Source: Apoderus coryli (lineage: Eukaryota > Arthropoda > Insecta > Coleoptera > Attelabidae). Taken from it: a stretch of 64,000 nucleotides of DNA. Position 1 is the stretch's first letter. Each line of letters opens with the position of its first letter. Below the pieces are notes generated by a model. That model ran no database searches and was not told the origin of the DNA. It saw only the letters and a program-made list of their open reading frames with translations. Positions 47,901 to 58,715 of this stretch are shown one piece after another. A program made the position numbers and the translations under genes. The DNA lies in assembly GCA_911728435.2 (NCBI GenBank), contig OU452212.1, forward strand, positions 9,368,563 to 9,432,562, written 5' to 3'.

Positions 47901-50370
47901 AAAGTCAATGGGACGTGGATTAATAACATTCGTTACGCGGACGACACGGTCTTGATTGCTGATAATATGAGTGATCTTCAATGCCTTTGTCGATGTAGTG
48001 GGACGGCACAGTGAGAGAATGGGCGTAAAAATAAATGCCAAAAAAACAAAATATATGGTCATTACTCGCCAACCTGACAATTTTAAGAATGCAAGATTAA
48101 CATCTGATGGATCATCAATTGAACGTGTGAATAAATTTAAATATCTTGGAGTATGGCTCAGTGAGAACTGGACATCCGAGTTGGAAATAAAATGCTGCAT
48201 AGAGAATGCCCGCAACACATTCATGAAATTCAAACGTATTTTTACCAATGCGGACTTTAACCTGAACCTGAAAGTGAGATTCGCGAGGTGTTACATCTGG
48301 TCGGTGTTACTATACGGTGTTGAGAGCTGGACACTAAAAGTAGCCACAATGAATAGAATAGACGCCTTTGAGATGTGGGTATATCGTAGAATACTAAAAA
48401 TCCCATGGACGGCCCGAGTGACCAACGAAAATGTCCTACGAGGAATAAACAAAGAACGTGAACTGCTGCTGACGATCAAAAAAAGAAAGACTGCATACCT
48501 AGGACATATAATGCGAAGCACGAAATACCAATTCCTACAACTGATTATCGAGGGAAAGATTGAAGGAAAGAGAGGAGCGGGAAGAAAGAAGATGTCATGG
48601 CTACGTAATATAAGACAATGAACGGGCTTGCGAACAGTGGAAAGCCTAATACATACAGCTAGAGACAGGATAGAGATGAATCCTGTGGTCGCAAACATTC
48701 ACTAACGAATATGCATAAGAAGAAGAAGAACTCGCTTGAAGGATTCTCTATGAGAAAATTTTGGGTATTTATCAAGGCCCGAGGAGTATTCGATAAGATA
48801 ATTTTTTACTTTGTAGATATCAAATATTTGATTGTCAATCTGACGTTTAATAATTTTCAATACAAAATGTATTAGTTTTAATCAAACAAATATTATTCAT
48901 TTTTATTTGAAACTACAGTTGTGAAAAGTACAATTGGTAAATGTTAAATTGGAAGAAGAGTTTGCTGAAGTTGACGGATTGTTAATTTCCACTGTTGAAG
49001 AAATTCCTCGCATGGTGTTGATTATTTCACCATGGCGTTCTTGGTTAATATTCAAGTACGGTTTAATTGAATTAGAGCTGCTATGTCCTGTTATTTTTAT
49101 TAATTGCTGTTCAGGAATTCCTTTATTTGCCAAATGGCTAACTGCAGTTGATCTGTTCGAATGATTGGATATCTTTTTACACTTAGTGTCCAACCCAATA
49201 GCTTGCGCGGGTGATTTGGTCCACATATTAATTGTGTTCGGATTTCCACAAACGATTTGGTCTCAAGAATAGGCGACTGGAAGTAATATTTTTCCCCCTT
49301 TTGGACAATAATTTATGGAATAACCGAACAGGGCATGCACTTTCGTTTGCAATATTTGGAACAAGCCACTTACAATTTGTACAACTTTTCGATCCTCCTT
49401 GGCATGTTTTACTGAATATTGGATTGTATTCAATTCTGTTGGTTGGCGTTCCATCATTATTTTTCTCAATCGTGAAATAATCTATAAGGCAATCAGCTGG
49501 TTCACCACCTCGCCAAGCTAACTCAACAGCTACAATATGGTAAAAAAATTTTGTAAACCTTCTGGTGTACATTCATCCCATAATCCAATGATTCTAGCCA
49601 AATCACTTGAACTCAAATTTGATGAACTGCATTTTCGTTTGTTTGGATCCTGCTGTAATCTTTTACGTTTTGTATTTCTTGCATCTCACGCATTTTTGAA
49701 TATCACACTGGTATTTTGAAGTCATCGAAGTATTTTTCCTGGAGTAGCCTACTCGTAGTATTCCAAATTGTATTTTTTGAAACCCGATTTTACAGTTTTT
49801 ACAAAAATTGTAAGTTGTTAGTTTTAACCAATATTTCTCCTTTAAATTTATTTCTATAATTCATTTGTATACAAAATTACGTTTTACTAACAATATTTCG
49901 TCAAAGTCAACAAAAAACTCCGGATTTTTCAACGAAAACCGTTCGGACTCTCCTGGTAGTTCGACCTGATTTTTATTTTTATTACAAATTACCTGTAATT
50001 CTGTTTGTTTATTTGATTTCTTACAAGATACTTTTGGAAAAATTCACCGCAGTATAATATATTGTGACTGATTATTCAAAATGGACGGACTATTTCTTAA
50101 GACTTCAAATTACACTTTTCAGATTGACGATGACGGAATAATTGATCCTGAAGCGACCATTGCAGTCTTACCAGAGGAATATCGAGCTGAGGCTGAACCG
50201 GTGATCAGAAAATGTGGAACTAAAAGTATGCTACATATCTGCTTACATTCTACAGTTTTTAAATAGTATTTTCCAATATTTTTCCAGTTGGGGCCTCACC
50301 TTGTGAAAACGCTTGGCTGACGCATAAATGTTACGCCTCAGAAAAACCTCAAGCATACATTTTAGTATGA
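44981..50370 (+). CDS. Odorant-binding protein 3 (classic, OS-E/OS-F-like)
   Basis: Five exons: 44981-45049, 45219-45294, 46698-46789, 50123-50225, 50288-50370; 140 residues. Signal peptide MTFTEILIVQIILCL. OBP cysteines: HNTC; LKCYIKC; RKC; PCENAWLTHKC; plus the extra MAC cysteine. The first four intron positions and phases equal those of OBP1 and OBP2, but the last intron is absent: the frame runs on through KPQAYILV to a stop, where OBP2 has an intron before GYFLV. Introns 2 and 3 are swollen to 1.4 and 3.3 kb by LINEs, a MITE and a Crypton-like remnant. Polyadenylation signal AATAAA at about 50381. Confidence 0.9.
45318..46615 (-). mobile_element. Jockey-like LINE fragment in OBP3 intron 2
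   Basis: Minus frame 46575-45754 is open for 273 codons: MGPLLFLIYTSDIL, catalytic AFADDTQIYYSF, LKLNPSKSNLLLF, SARNLGVNMDI, LVLSTFNYCDFVYGPLLD. Just upstream (46615) the SGVPQGS-type block is readable. The 3' tail is (ATT)n, at the left edge, 22 bases from the exon-2 donor of OBP3. It is 5'-truncated and related to LINE-A at 27101. Confidence 0.85.
47188..48803. mobile_element. MITE split by an RTE-like LINE
   Basis: Left arm 47188-47248 (AATTATC ... GGGTCTTGATAATACC ... CATAGAGG) is an imperfect inverted match to right arm 48745-48803 (TCTCTATGAG ... ATCAAGGCCCGAGG ... GATAATT). A GC-rich hairpin (GCCCAAGGCC/GGCCGTGGGC) at about 47247-47271 lies inside. Removing the LINE at 47294-48728 and one target copy leaves a ~190-bp MITE. 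Confidence 0.6.
47294..48728 (+). mobile_element. RTE-like LINE with target-site duplication, OBP3 intron 3
   Basis: Reverse-transcriptase pieces in shifted frames: FGFRQGLGTREAL and IDFEKAFDRVQHHKL (47450-47731), GVRQGCVLSPLL and RYADDTVLIAD (about 47800-47960), LLYGVESWTL, FEMWVYRRILKIPWTARVTN (47971-48621). The 3' end is a short AGAAGAAG tail. The bases AACTCGCTTG occur at both edges (47284-47293 and 48729-48738), a 10-bp target-site duplication. 5'-truncated and frameshifted. Confidence 0.85.
48903..49720 (-). pseudogene. Crypton-like (DUF3504-type) tyrosine recombinase remnant
   Basis: Minus strand, from IIGLWDECTPEGLQ (about 49590) through VELAWRGGEPADCL, KTCQGGSKSC, SACPVRLFHKLLSKRG (49572-49228), then after a one-base shift WTKSPAQAIGL, KKISNHSNRSTAVSHLA, IKITGHSSSNSIKPYL (49226-48903). 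The presumed recombinase catalytic set is visible: Arg in AWRGGE, His-x-x-Arg in NHSNR, His in TGHSS and Tyr in KPYL. The assignment to Crypton/DUF3504 is by these motifs. One frameshift near 49230-49265 disables it. It lies in OBP3 intron 3. Confidence 0.7.
49721..50122. other. OBP3 intron 3, right part
   Basis: AT-rich sequence between the recombinase remnant and OBP3 exon 4; nothing else recognised. Confidence 0.5.
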
Positions 50371-50461
50371 AATTTCGAGTAATAAAATAAATCCTAATAA
50401 AAAACCGTATATAAAGTGTGATTTATTTGCCCTAAACTATCCTAGTTAACATAATTAATAT

Positions 50462-51365
50462 GAAATATTAATGGTCCTAAGTGAGATCCCTGTGGAATTC
50501 CCAACAAGGCATTATGCTAATTCAACCAAATTGGCCAACGTAGTGGCCCTTCGATCTCATCTGAAATGTTGAAATGCCAAATTGTCAAAGTAATATTAAT
50601 TCTTTTTGAGGCGCTACTGTATTCGACATAAAATTACTTCTAATATAAAAAAAAACTAGGCTAACTTTGATAAAAACAAAATATGTAAACAGGAAAAACA
50701 CCAAAAAATCCAAAAAATATTTAAATTAACTCTGTATATTTACATCATTCATTTACATGCAATCAACATTCAGAGGCGGATCTATGGGGAGGCTAAGGGG
50801 CTTTAGCTTTGTCCACGCATTCTCACTAGGCTCAAATTATTTCTCTAAAATTAACTTTTTTGTTGCTTACAAGTTGCTCTTTTTAAAAAAGTAGCATGTC
50901 AAAATATGAAATATCAATGGTCCTAAGTGAGATCCCTGTGGAATTCCCAACAAGGCATTATGCAAATTCAACCAACTTGGCCAGCGTAGTGGCCCTTCGA
51001 TCTCATCTGATATGTTGAAACGCCAAATTGTCAAAGTTATATTAATTTTTTTTGAGGCGCTACTGTATTCTACATAAAATAACTTCTAATATAAAAAAAA
51101 CTAGGCTAACTTTGATAAAAACAAAATATGTAAACAGGAAAAACACCAAAAAATCCAAAAAATAATTAAATTAACTCTGTATATTTACATGCAACCATTC
51201 ATTTACATGCAATCAACATTCAGAGGCGGATCTATGGGGAGGCTAAGGGGCTTTAGCTTTGGCTCGTAACCCAGAAGATGCCACGCATTCTCACTAGGCT
51301 CAAATTATTTCTCTAAAATTAACTTTTTTGTAGCTTACAAGTTGCTCTTTTTAAAAAACTAAGCA
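50462..51365 (-). repeat. Tandem duplication (446 bp) carrying an RT remnant
   Basis: The stretch from 50462 is repeated from 50908 with about 95% identity by eye. Each unit encodes on the minus strand LLGIPQGSHLGPL, the reverse-transcriptase block of Jockey-like LINEs. The unit is therefore a decayed LINE piece plus flanking DNA duplicated in tandem. Confidence 0.8.
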
Positions 51366-51369
51366 TGCC

Positions 51370-52690
51370 AAAGCTGTCTTTAATTAATTTATGTTTAAAA
51401 TTTACCCAAATGCCCTTTATATCTACGCCAATGAACAGTTAATGAAAGCCAAAATAATGCAGATTATTTTCTGGTATCGTAGTTTAGGAATCTAAAACAG
51501 CCTGTAAATTTAGTTGGGAGTGAAATTTACCAGCCCCCTTCAAACCATTATTCTAGACCCGCCACTGTCAACATTTAAATTTTGTGTCCATTATCTCGGC
51601 ATCTACCATACACATACACCATAAATGCCAAAAAAAAAAGAGTTGGAGAAAACCAACTATAGGTACAAAATATTTAAAACAATTTTTAAAGCAATGCACT
51701 TGCTTATCAGAAACACAACAAGTTAATAAAATTTATTATTTGGTTCCCATTACTCTTAATACACAAAATACGTGGTTTTAATTGTTGAGTCTTTGTGGTC
51801 AATTAGTTATAGTTTCTAATTTATATTGTGTTTAAATTATTCCTTAGACTTCGTAGTTTTCTGCACCCTTGGTAAGTACTCATCATTTTATATAATATGA
51901 ACAAACCTCGGAAATTTCACTCGGCCTGTTGATACAGCAGCGTGTCAAATTATTTTAAGGCCCACCCCACTTTTTCTTAACAAGTTAAAGTTCATTTCGA
52001 GTGAGTTTATATAGGAAATATTTTTTTATTTTGACCCCTTTTCCTCTATATACAAACGCCTATGTAAGCAAGCTTTTTATGACACATTTCATAGGTTATA
52101 CTCTATCGAAGATATACATAACTAGTCGATATTTCTGATATGTTTCGGAATTATCGTTGTTTTAAGTCGTTAACCCCCTTTTTACACTCTTTTCGTACGC
52201 CGATGTCATCTAATTTTTTTATAGTTCATGTTTTAGGTTATACTCTATTAAACCAATGGAAAATTATTCAATATTTCGCTTAAATTTAGAAAGTATGATT
52301 TTTTTAAATTTTTTAAACCTACGCTCAATGTTTCTTATAAGTTAATCAGCACTTAGACATCTTCACTGTATATTTTGATTTGAAAAGGCAACGCAATCAC
52401 ACCTGATCACTTGTTTCAACAAATATATTTAGCACCAATTTTACACAAATGTAACCAGATTTTAGTGTACAAAATTACGTAATGGAATTTTTCAATACCA
52501 TGGGAAAGATCGAGAATGCAGTTTTAATTAAAATAAACCAGTTATACATTTAAATAAACTTCCCTGCTAATTTATTGTCTTAAAATAAAGTTTCACAAGA
52601 TCTCTATGGAGTCTGACAGACACTGGCGTTCCGGAAGTATTTATTATCGATTTAAAATTCAAAAATTGACAAAAATCTTTTTTTTAAAAA
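51370..52690. other. Intergenic, no gene recognised
   Basis: AT-rich; the short plus ORF 51584-51781 has no domain. Around 51975-52250 some text (CCCCCTTTTT, GTACGCCGATGTC) faintly resembles the dispersed repeat at 2950 and 53440. Confidence 0.4.
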
Positions 52691-52707
52691 GGTCTGCGAT
52701 ATGTTAT

Positions 52708-52748
52708 GCCACTGATGATGGACATCGTATGCCCGAAACATGTCTGGC
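52708..52748 (+). ncRNA. Hammerhead-ribozyme-like motif
   Basis: Stem I GCCA (52708-52711) pairs with TGGC (52745-52748). Core CTGATGA is at 52712-52718. Stem II GGACAT/ATGCCC has one mismatch and a three-base loop. GAAA is at 52735-52738. Minimal stem III AC/GT has loop AT, and the cleavage triplet GTC ends at 52744. One extra T lies between core and stem II, as the extra A at 40577. Shares the architecture of the motif at 40559. Confidence 0.4.
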
Positions 52749-52786
52749 TAATCTGATAATAAACTGAGTGGTTTGTTTTGTAGAGT

Positions 52787-53310
52787 TGACACAAGCAGAC
52801 GTTTTTATAAAGAATGACTTTCTTCTAAATCTACGAATAAAAAAGTTTTTCTTCTTCCAAATTCCATCGAATGTGTCCACGGATAGAGTTTGGAAGAGCA
52901 AAAACTTTTGTATTTGTAGATTTAGAAGAAAAAGTCATTCTTTATAAAATTGTCTGCTTGTGTCAAAACTACAACTTCGAGTACGAAATTTACGATTACT
53001 ATACAGGGTATATCAAAAATTTTATTATTTTACTAGTAGCTATGAAATCAACCACTTTGAAAAAAAAGTTTATTAGTGTTTTTTGCACAATTGGTGTAAT
53101 AAATCACGGTTTTGAAAATACTTTCATAAAATTAAAAAAAACAAAAAAATCAAAATCATTAAAAATGTTATTTTTGATATACCCTGTATAGTAATCGTAA
53201 ATTTCGCATTTGAAATTGTATTTTCGACACACGCAGACGTTTTTAGAAAGAATGACTTTTTCTTCTAAATCGACAAATAAAAAAGTCCAAACTCTATCCG
53301 TGGACAGATT
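52787..53310. mobile_element. Foldback MITE plus an extra inverted arm
   Basis: 52876-53030 and 53168-53310 are imperfect inverted repeats of roughly 145 bp. The inner boundary of each arm is TACAGGGTATATCAAAAAT / ATTTTTGATATACCCTGTA (53004, 53189), and they continue outward through AAATTTACGATTACTA to the CTATCCGTGGAC region. A third arm in the opposite sense lies at 52787-52877. Non-coding. Confidence 0.75.
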
Positions 53311-53439
53311 GTATATTTTAGCCCCCGTTTCAAATTATTTCTCGACGCCTTTTGGAATTTGGTCACTTTTTTCAAAATAGTTACGGACATTAATTGTCTA
53401 TTGGTAGAAAGAAAATGTATGTAATATTTTTATTCAACA

Positions 53440-53610
53440 TGATTTTTTGACCCCCTTTTTAAACCCTTCACCTACGCCCTATGAGTCCCAAAATCGAATA
53501 ACTTCCTCACCATGTCAGATACAATTTTTCCACCAAATTTGGTTAAACTCCGTTTAGCCATTTTTTAGTAATTCCCCATGTCCCATAAAAATTAACACAG
53601 TGGCGTAGTT
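53440..53610 (-). repeat. Dispersed repeat, relative of 2950-3620
   Basis: On the minus strand it contains AACCAAATTTGGT and CTCATAGGGCGTAGGT, matching the order in the tandem repeat at 3083-3220 and 3430-3570, with many differences. Confidence 0.6.
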
Positions 53611-53723
53611 TTCATGGCGAATTTTGCTCATTTGTCGGAATTTTCATATTTTATTCAAAGGCGTAACATACGAGGGGCTCAAATGGTTAATTTTTGATTC
53701 CCGATCAATATATTATACAATGT

Positions 53724-55192
53724 TTTTATTTATATTTTATTTATTTATTTTATTTTATTTTATTTATTTATTCACGGACAAAGTCCATTTATACAGCATA
53801 CAATATAATATAACAAATATAATTCCATGCAATACTACACAAATTCAACAATTTTACAAAACCGAAGAAACTCTAAATTACACAATAAGTAGACAATTTA
53901 AACATAATTCAAGTTATACTAAAGCTATTCGCAAGACCCACGCCAGGAATAAAAGGAAAAAAAATGATCGTCAACGAAACAGGCATCGATCGACTTACGC
54001 AAAACTGCCGTCACGACGCTCACATTTCAAACGGCGAATAAATTCACCTATAGGCGCAACGAAATCAACGCTTAAGCAAGAATTCGCCCTCCTGGCCACT
54101 CTAGGGACAAAATTATTTCCTCCGTAATTTGTACGGTGAAATTCCTCATGGAAAAGGTGAGAGTATCTATTGTTCCTAGACGGTACATGAAAATGAATAT
54201 TGGACAACAAATAAGAAGACGATACCATATTGTTCAAAAGCTTATAAAGTATTATAGATCTCTGACGACCCTGCGATCACTCAATGTCGTAAGCCCCAGC
54301 TCCGTAATCGAACACAAAATCGATAGGACGCGGACGACCAAGCTTAAAGTGAACATACCTAAGGAAACGCCGCTGAACGCTCTCAACTCGGGCAGAATGG
54401 CAACCGTATGACGGGGTCCAAACCGCCGAGGCATACTCCAAATGTGGTCTGACAAGCGTCGTGAACAAAATTCTAATAGTATTCACATTACTGAAATCAA
54501 CCGAGCAGAGCTTTATGAAGCCCAACACTTTCAGAGACCTGGAAGTCGAGTGCCTGATGTGATCCACAAAGCTCAAGGAAGTGTCCAGGTAAACTCCCAG
54601 ATCCTTGACCGAAGATTTGTATTTTAGGACTGAATGGTCGACAAAATATTCATACAAAATAGGTCTCCTGGTTCGGTTGAAATTTACGCAAAAGCACTTA
54701 GAAACATCAAAGTCATACCATGCAACTCACACCAATGCACAAATCTCACAACATCCTCCTGCAGAAGATAACAATCTGCGGGACCTCCGATACGCCGGTA
54801 ACACTTCAGGTCGTCGGCGAAGAGCCTGAATTCACTGTGAATGAAACACTGCTTGATATCATTTATAAATAAGTTAAATAACAATGGCCCGAGGTGAGAA
54901 CCCTGGAAGACACCAGAAGAAACCGAAATAGGGTCAGAAAGGAAATCACTGAAACGGACTATCTGAGTTCTGCCAGTCAGGTAGCTCTCCAACCATCTCA
55001 ACAAAGGTGCCGACATGCCAATACACTCCAGCTTGTGAATAAGGAGCCGGTGATTCACGCAGCCGAAGGCCTTGGAAAAATCGGTGTAGATTGCATGAAT
55101 CTGGTAACCGCCCTCCAAGACCCGTGACAAATAATGTGTGTATTCCAGAAGATTAAGCTCAGTAGACCGACCGGACTAGAAACCGAACTGTT
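53724..55192 (-). mobile_element. LINE-B second copy, 5'-truncated
   Basis: Very close to 28470-29934. On the minus strand it has YTDFSKAFGCVNHRLL, SGVFQGSHLGPLLFNLF, LFADDLKCYR (55130-54684), then YLDTSLSFVDHIRHS and VRPHLEYASAVWTP (54657-54277), and the C-terminal part (54237-53995). It ends in an A/T-rich tail (53724-53773). Substitutions alter conserved residues (D to G in AFDC, P to F in GVPQG), so it is inactive. The 5' break at about 55192 falls near the QFGF block. Confidence 0.88.
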
Positions 55193-56077
55193 CATTTTCA
55201 ACAATTTATGTTTTAAATGTTTTTTTAACGAACTGTCAGTGTTTTTCCACATCTTTATGTTGTGTTGTCTGTTCTAACAAGGTTTAAAAGATAAATCGGA
55301 TATCGACACAACTTTACAAAAAATTGACCTGTAGTTGCCACGTTCATTATTAGCAAATAAAACTGTTTTTGTACTATTTGCGTAGACCTACTTAAATATA
55401 CAGTGCAAATTAACATTTACATATTATCAAAATACAGCCAGTAAAATCCTAAACATTGATACGGTGTCAATGCTACACTAGCCGGTCGAATTTTCATAAT
55501 ATACCTGATTTTTTTTCTATTATTATTTATAAATTATATACACAGGTTCATTAATTTCGTAGTTTGCCGATTACATAAAACCGCAAGAATTAAGAAATTC
55601 TCCTTAGACAAATTTGCCCACCGTTTATCGATTTTTCAGTTCAATACAGATATGCACTGACTTCTATGCAACCAATACGGTGTTATAAGAATAATTTTAT
55701 AGTTTGTGCTAACATTTTTAGTGCCACAGTGAATATATTTATTTAAAGGAACCGTTTACTTCACAAATTCAGGTATGCATTTGTTTAACACCCACCAAAA
55801 CTCCTTGGAGACCCTCAGGTCTCGATGGTCAAAATGCCACTATGATAGCCAACCGTTTCGGATGCTGTATACTAAGAACTAGTTTTGTCTTAAAATTTTC
55901 AAACTCGAATTTCTCGAAAACCTTTAAGTTTTTCGAGAAAAAAAATATTTTTTTCATTTTTGACCCTCATATAGTTTTCCGGACGTACCCCCTTCGAGGG
56001 GTGACTGTCACTGCTCTATAATCTGCGTAATTAACAAAACAAATTTGTGTGCACTTTCCTAAAATCCTGAAAATGTA
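55193..56077. other. Intergenic with short hairpin repeat
   Basis: No gene seen. 55893-55945 repeats the TTTCTCGAAAA...TTTTTCGAGAAA hairpin sequence of 2085-2130 with its flanks, showing a dispersed family. Confidence 0.5.
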
Positions 56078-58619
56078 TACAGGGTTATTCACGATTTATG
56101 GCGCGGAATATTGTGGACAAACTACGTGACTTTCAAATAGTTTCATTTGTTGGACGTGTGGGCATCTACTATGGCTACTTTTTTAAATTGGTTTAGTATT
56201 ATACAGGGTGTCCCAAATAACCTAAAAGTATTAAAGTTATGTTTTTTTAAATGGAATGCCCTGTATATTATTGCACTTTTAGATCCTCTGATCAAATTAA
56301 GTGTCTGTTTCACTAAGGTTTATAATACCTAAACCTTAAGGTTTTTTAAATAAATTGAATTTTCTCAAAATCTAGCCTCATTTTCATCTTGCAAATACTT
56401 AGGAACTATTAAAGTCATGTTGACGAAATGAACACTAAAGTGTAAAAATAGATCATATTTGATATTCCATTTGCAATAAACTTGCAATCTTATACAGGGT
56501 GTCCAAAAATTAAAACTACTCAAATATGAACTTTAAGTTGCTATAACTTCATTAATGTAAATGGAACGTCATATTTCTGAGCTTACCTATCAATGTACTT
56601 ACTAATTACCTGTCGAATGGTATTAGGTGTACTATAGCTAAGTCTGCGCGTTTTGGAAGAAAACTCCAAATAATTGTTTTGTACACCATTTGGTGTTTTT
56701 TAAATAAACGTTTTAATATATCTTAGTAGGCTATGGAATCAGAAATGTCAAATGATCTACAATTAATATAAAAGTCATTAAGAATTATTCTTAATTAGGC
56801 ATAAACAGCATTAATGGAAATAAAATAGCACTGATAAATCTCTACCAAAATATTCATAACATTTGTTCGAAATGTTGACCGTTCATTTCCAGACACTTCA
56901 ATATTCTTTTTTGAAAACTACGGCTAACTCTGGTCAACATTTGTGGGGTAACAGTTTGAAATGCATCTCCTATGCGTATTTTCATATCGTGTGGTGTTGT
57001 TGGAGGCGTCTTGTAGACAATTCCTTTCACGTATCCCCATAAAAAGAAATCCGGAGGAGTTAAATCGGGAGATCTGGGAGGCCAATTTTTAAATCCATTT
57101 CTTCCAATCCACCTCGTGATGATAATGAGGCGGAGCCCCATCTAATTGAAACCACATGGTTTTTCTCCTGTTTAAAGGAATTTCTTCTAATAATACAGGA
57201 AGTTGGTGTAGAAGAAAATCGAGAAACATCATACCATTTAAAGATCCCTCAAAAAAATAGGGTCCTATTAAATATGGGCCGAATGTTCCACCCCACCTAT
57301 TTTGATTGCTGATGATTCTGTATTCATGGGGATTCGAGTCAGAATAATAATGGTAGTTGTGTCTGTTCACGAGGCCATTGTTGTGAAATATACATTCGTC
57401 ACTAAATAACACATTATCAAAAAATGTTTCATTTGCTGCCACTTTATCTAACACCCACATGCAAAATTCAATTCTATTGTCAAAATCATTTCCATAAAGC
57501 TCTTGACAAAGCTGAATTTTATAAGCACTCGTGAAATACTTGCCTGACTAATATTGGTGATTTCAGATATGTGTTTTTGACTAATATTAGGATTTTCGAT
57601 AACTGAACCAACTATAGCAAAAATAGTTTCTTCATTTTCGGTGACAGGTTTTCTTTTCACGTATTTCTTGTAGCTAACACTTCCAGTTTCCTTAAACTGA
57701 TTTAATAGTCTTTCAAAAGCAGCTGGTCTTGGATGATTTCGTATGGGAAACCTTTCAGCATAAACTCAAGAAGCCAATAAAGAATTTTGATGATATTCTC
57801 CAAGGATCAATATTATATCAATACGTTCTTCTTTTGAATAAATAATCTTCATTTTAACAAAACAACACCACAACTAACAATTGTACATCAATAATAACAC
57901 TAGTAAAGCATGAACAGTAAATTAAATTGACAGATAAAATAATTTATTTGACATTTCTGATTCCATAGGCGACTAGATACATTAAAACATTTATTTAAAA
58001 ACACCAAATGGTGTACAAATCAATTATTTGGCGTTTTCTGCCAAAACCCACAGACTTAGCTATAGCACACCCTAATACCATTTGACAGGTAATTAGTAAG
58101 TACATTGCTAGGTAAGTTCAGAAATATGACGTTCCATTTACATTAATGAAGTTATAGCAACTAAAGTTCTTATTTGAGTAGTTTTAATTTTTGGACACCC
58201 TGTATAAGATTGCAAGTTTATTGCAAATGGAATATCAAATTTGATCTATTTTTACACTTTAGTGTTCATTTCGTCAACATGACTTTAATAGTTCCTAAGT
58301 ATTTGAAAGATGAAAATGAGGCTAGATTTTGAGAAAATTCAATTTATTTAAAAAAGCTTAAGGTTTAGGTATTATAAACCTTAATGAAACAGACACTTAA
58401 TTTGATCAGAGGATCTAAAAGTGCAATAATATACAGGGCATTCCATTTAAAAAAACATAACTTTGATACTTTTAGGTTATTTGGGACACCCTGTATAATA
58501 CTAAACCAATTTTAAAAAGTAACCATAGTAGATGCCCACATGTCCAACAAATGAAACTTTTTAAAAGTCACGTAGTTTGTCCACAATATTCCTCGCCATA
58601 AATCGTGAATAACCCTGTA
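56078..58619 (-). mobile_element. mariner-type transposon with ~675-bp inverted repeats
   Basis: 2542 bp flanked by TA (56076-56077, 58620-58621). The left arm 56078-56752 and right arm 57947-58619 are inverted repeats, beginning TACAGGGTTATTCACGATTT and diverged by perhaps 5-10%. Between them is a decayed transposase on the minus strand. Inside the arms, further TATACAGGGTGTCC motifs (56207, 56494 and their mates) suggest a composite of several TACAGGG termini. The right edge lies only 96 bp before the ABCC start codon. Confidence 0.85.
56854..57852 (-). pseudogene. Broken DDE transposase, mariner/IS630 superfamily
   Basis: Starts MKIIYSKEERIDIIL at 57852 and soon hits an in-frame stop. Later pieces carry the helix-turn-helix (SQKHISEITNISQASISRVL), first Asp (VLFSDECIFHNNG), second Asp (MWFQLDGAPPHYHHEV) and third-Asp block (WPPRSPDLTPPDFFLWGYVK). 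At least two frameshifts (near 57455 and 57120) break it. Confidence 0.85.
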
Positions 58620-58715
58620 TAAAGAAGTTGAACTTTTTGAATTATCTAATTTTTCTTAATTATTAAAGATAACGCAAGATAGTAAGTAAACTGTGCCTTT
58701 GGAGGTGTCAATAAT

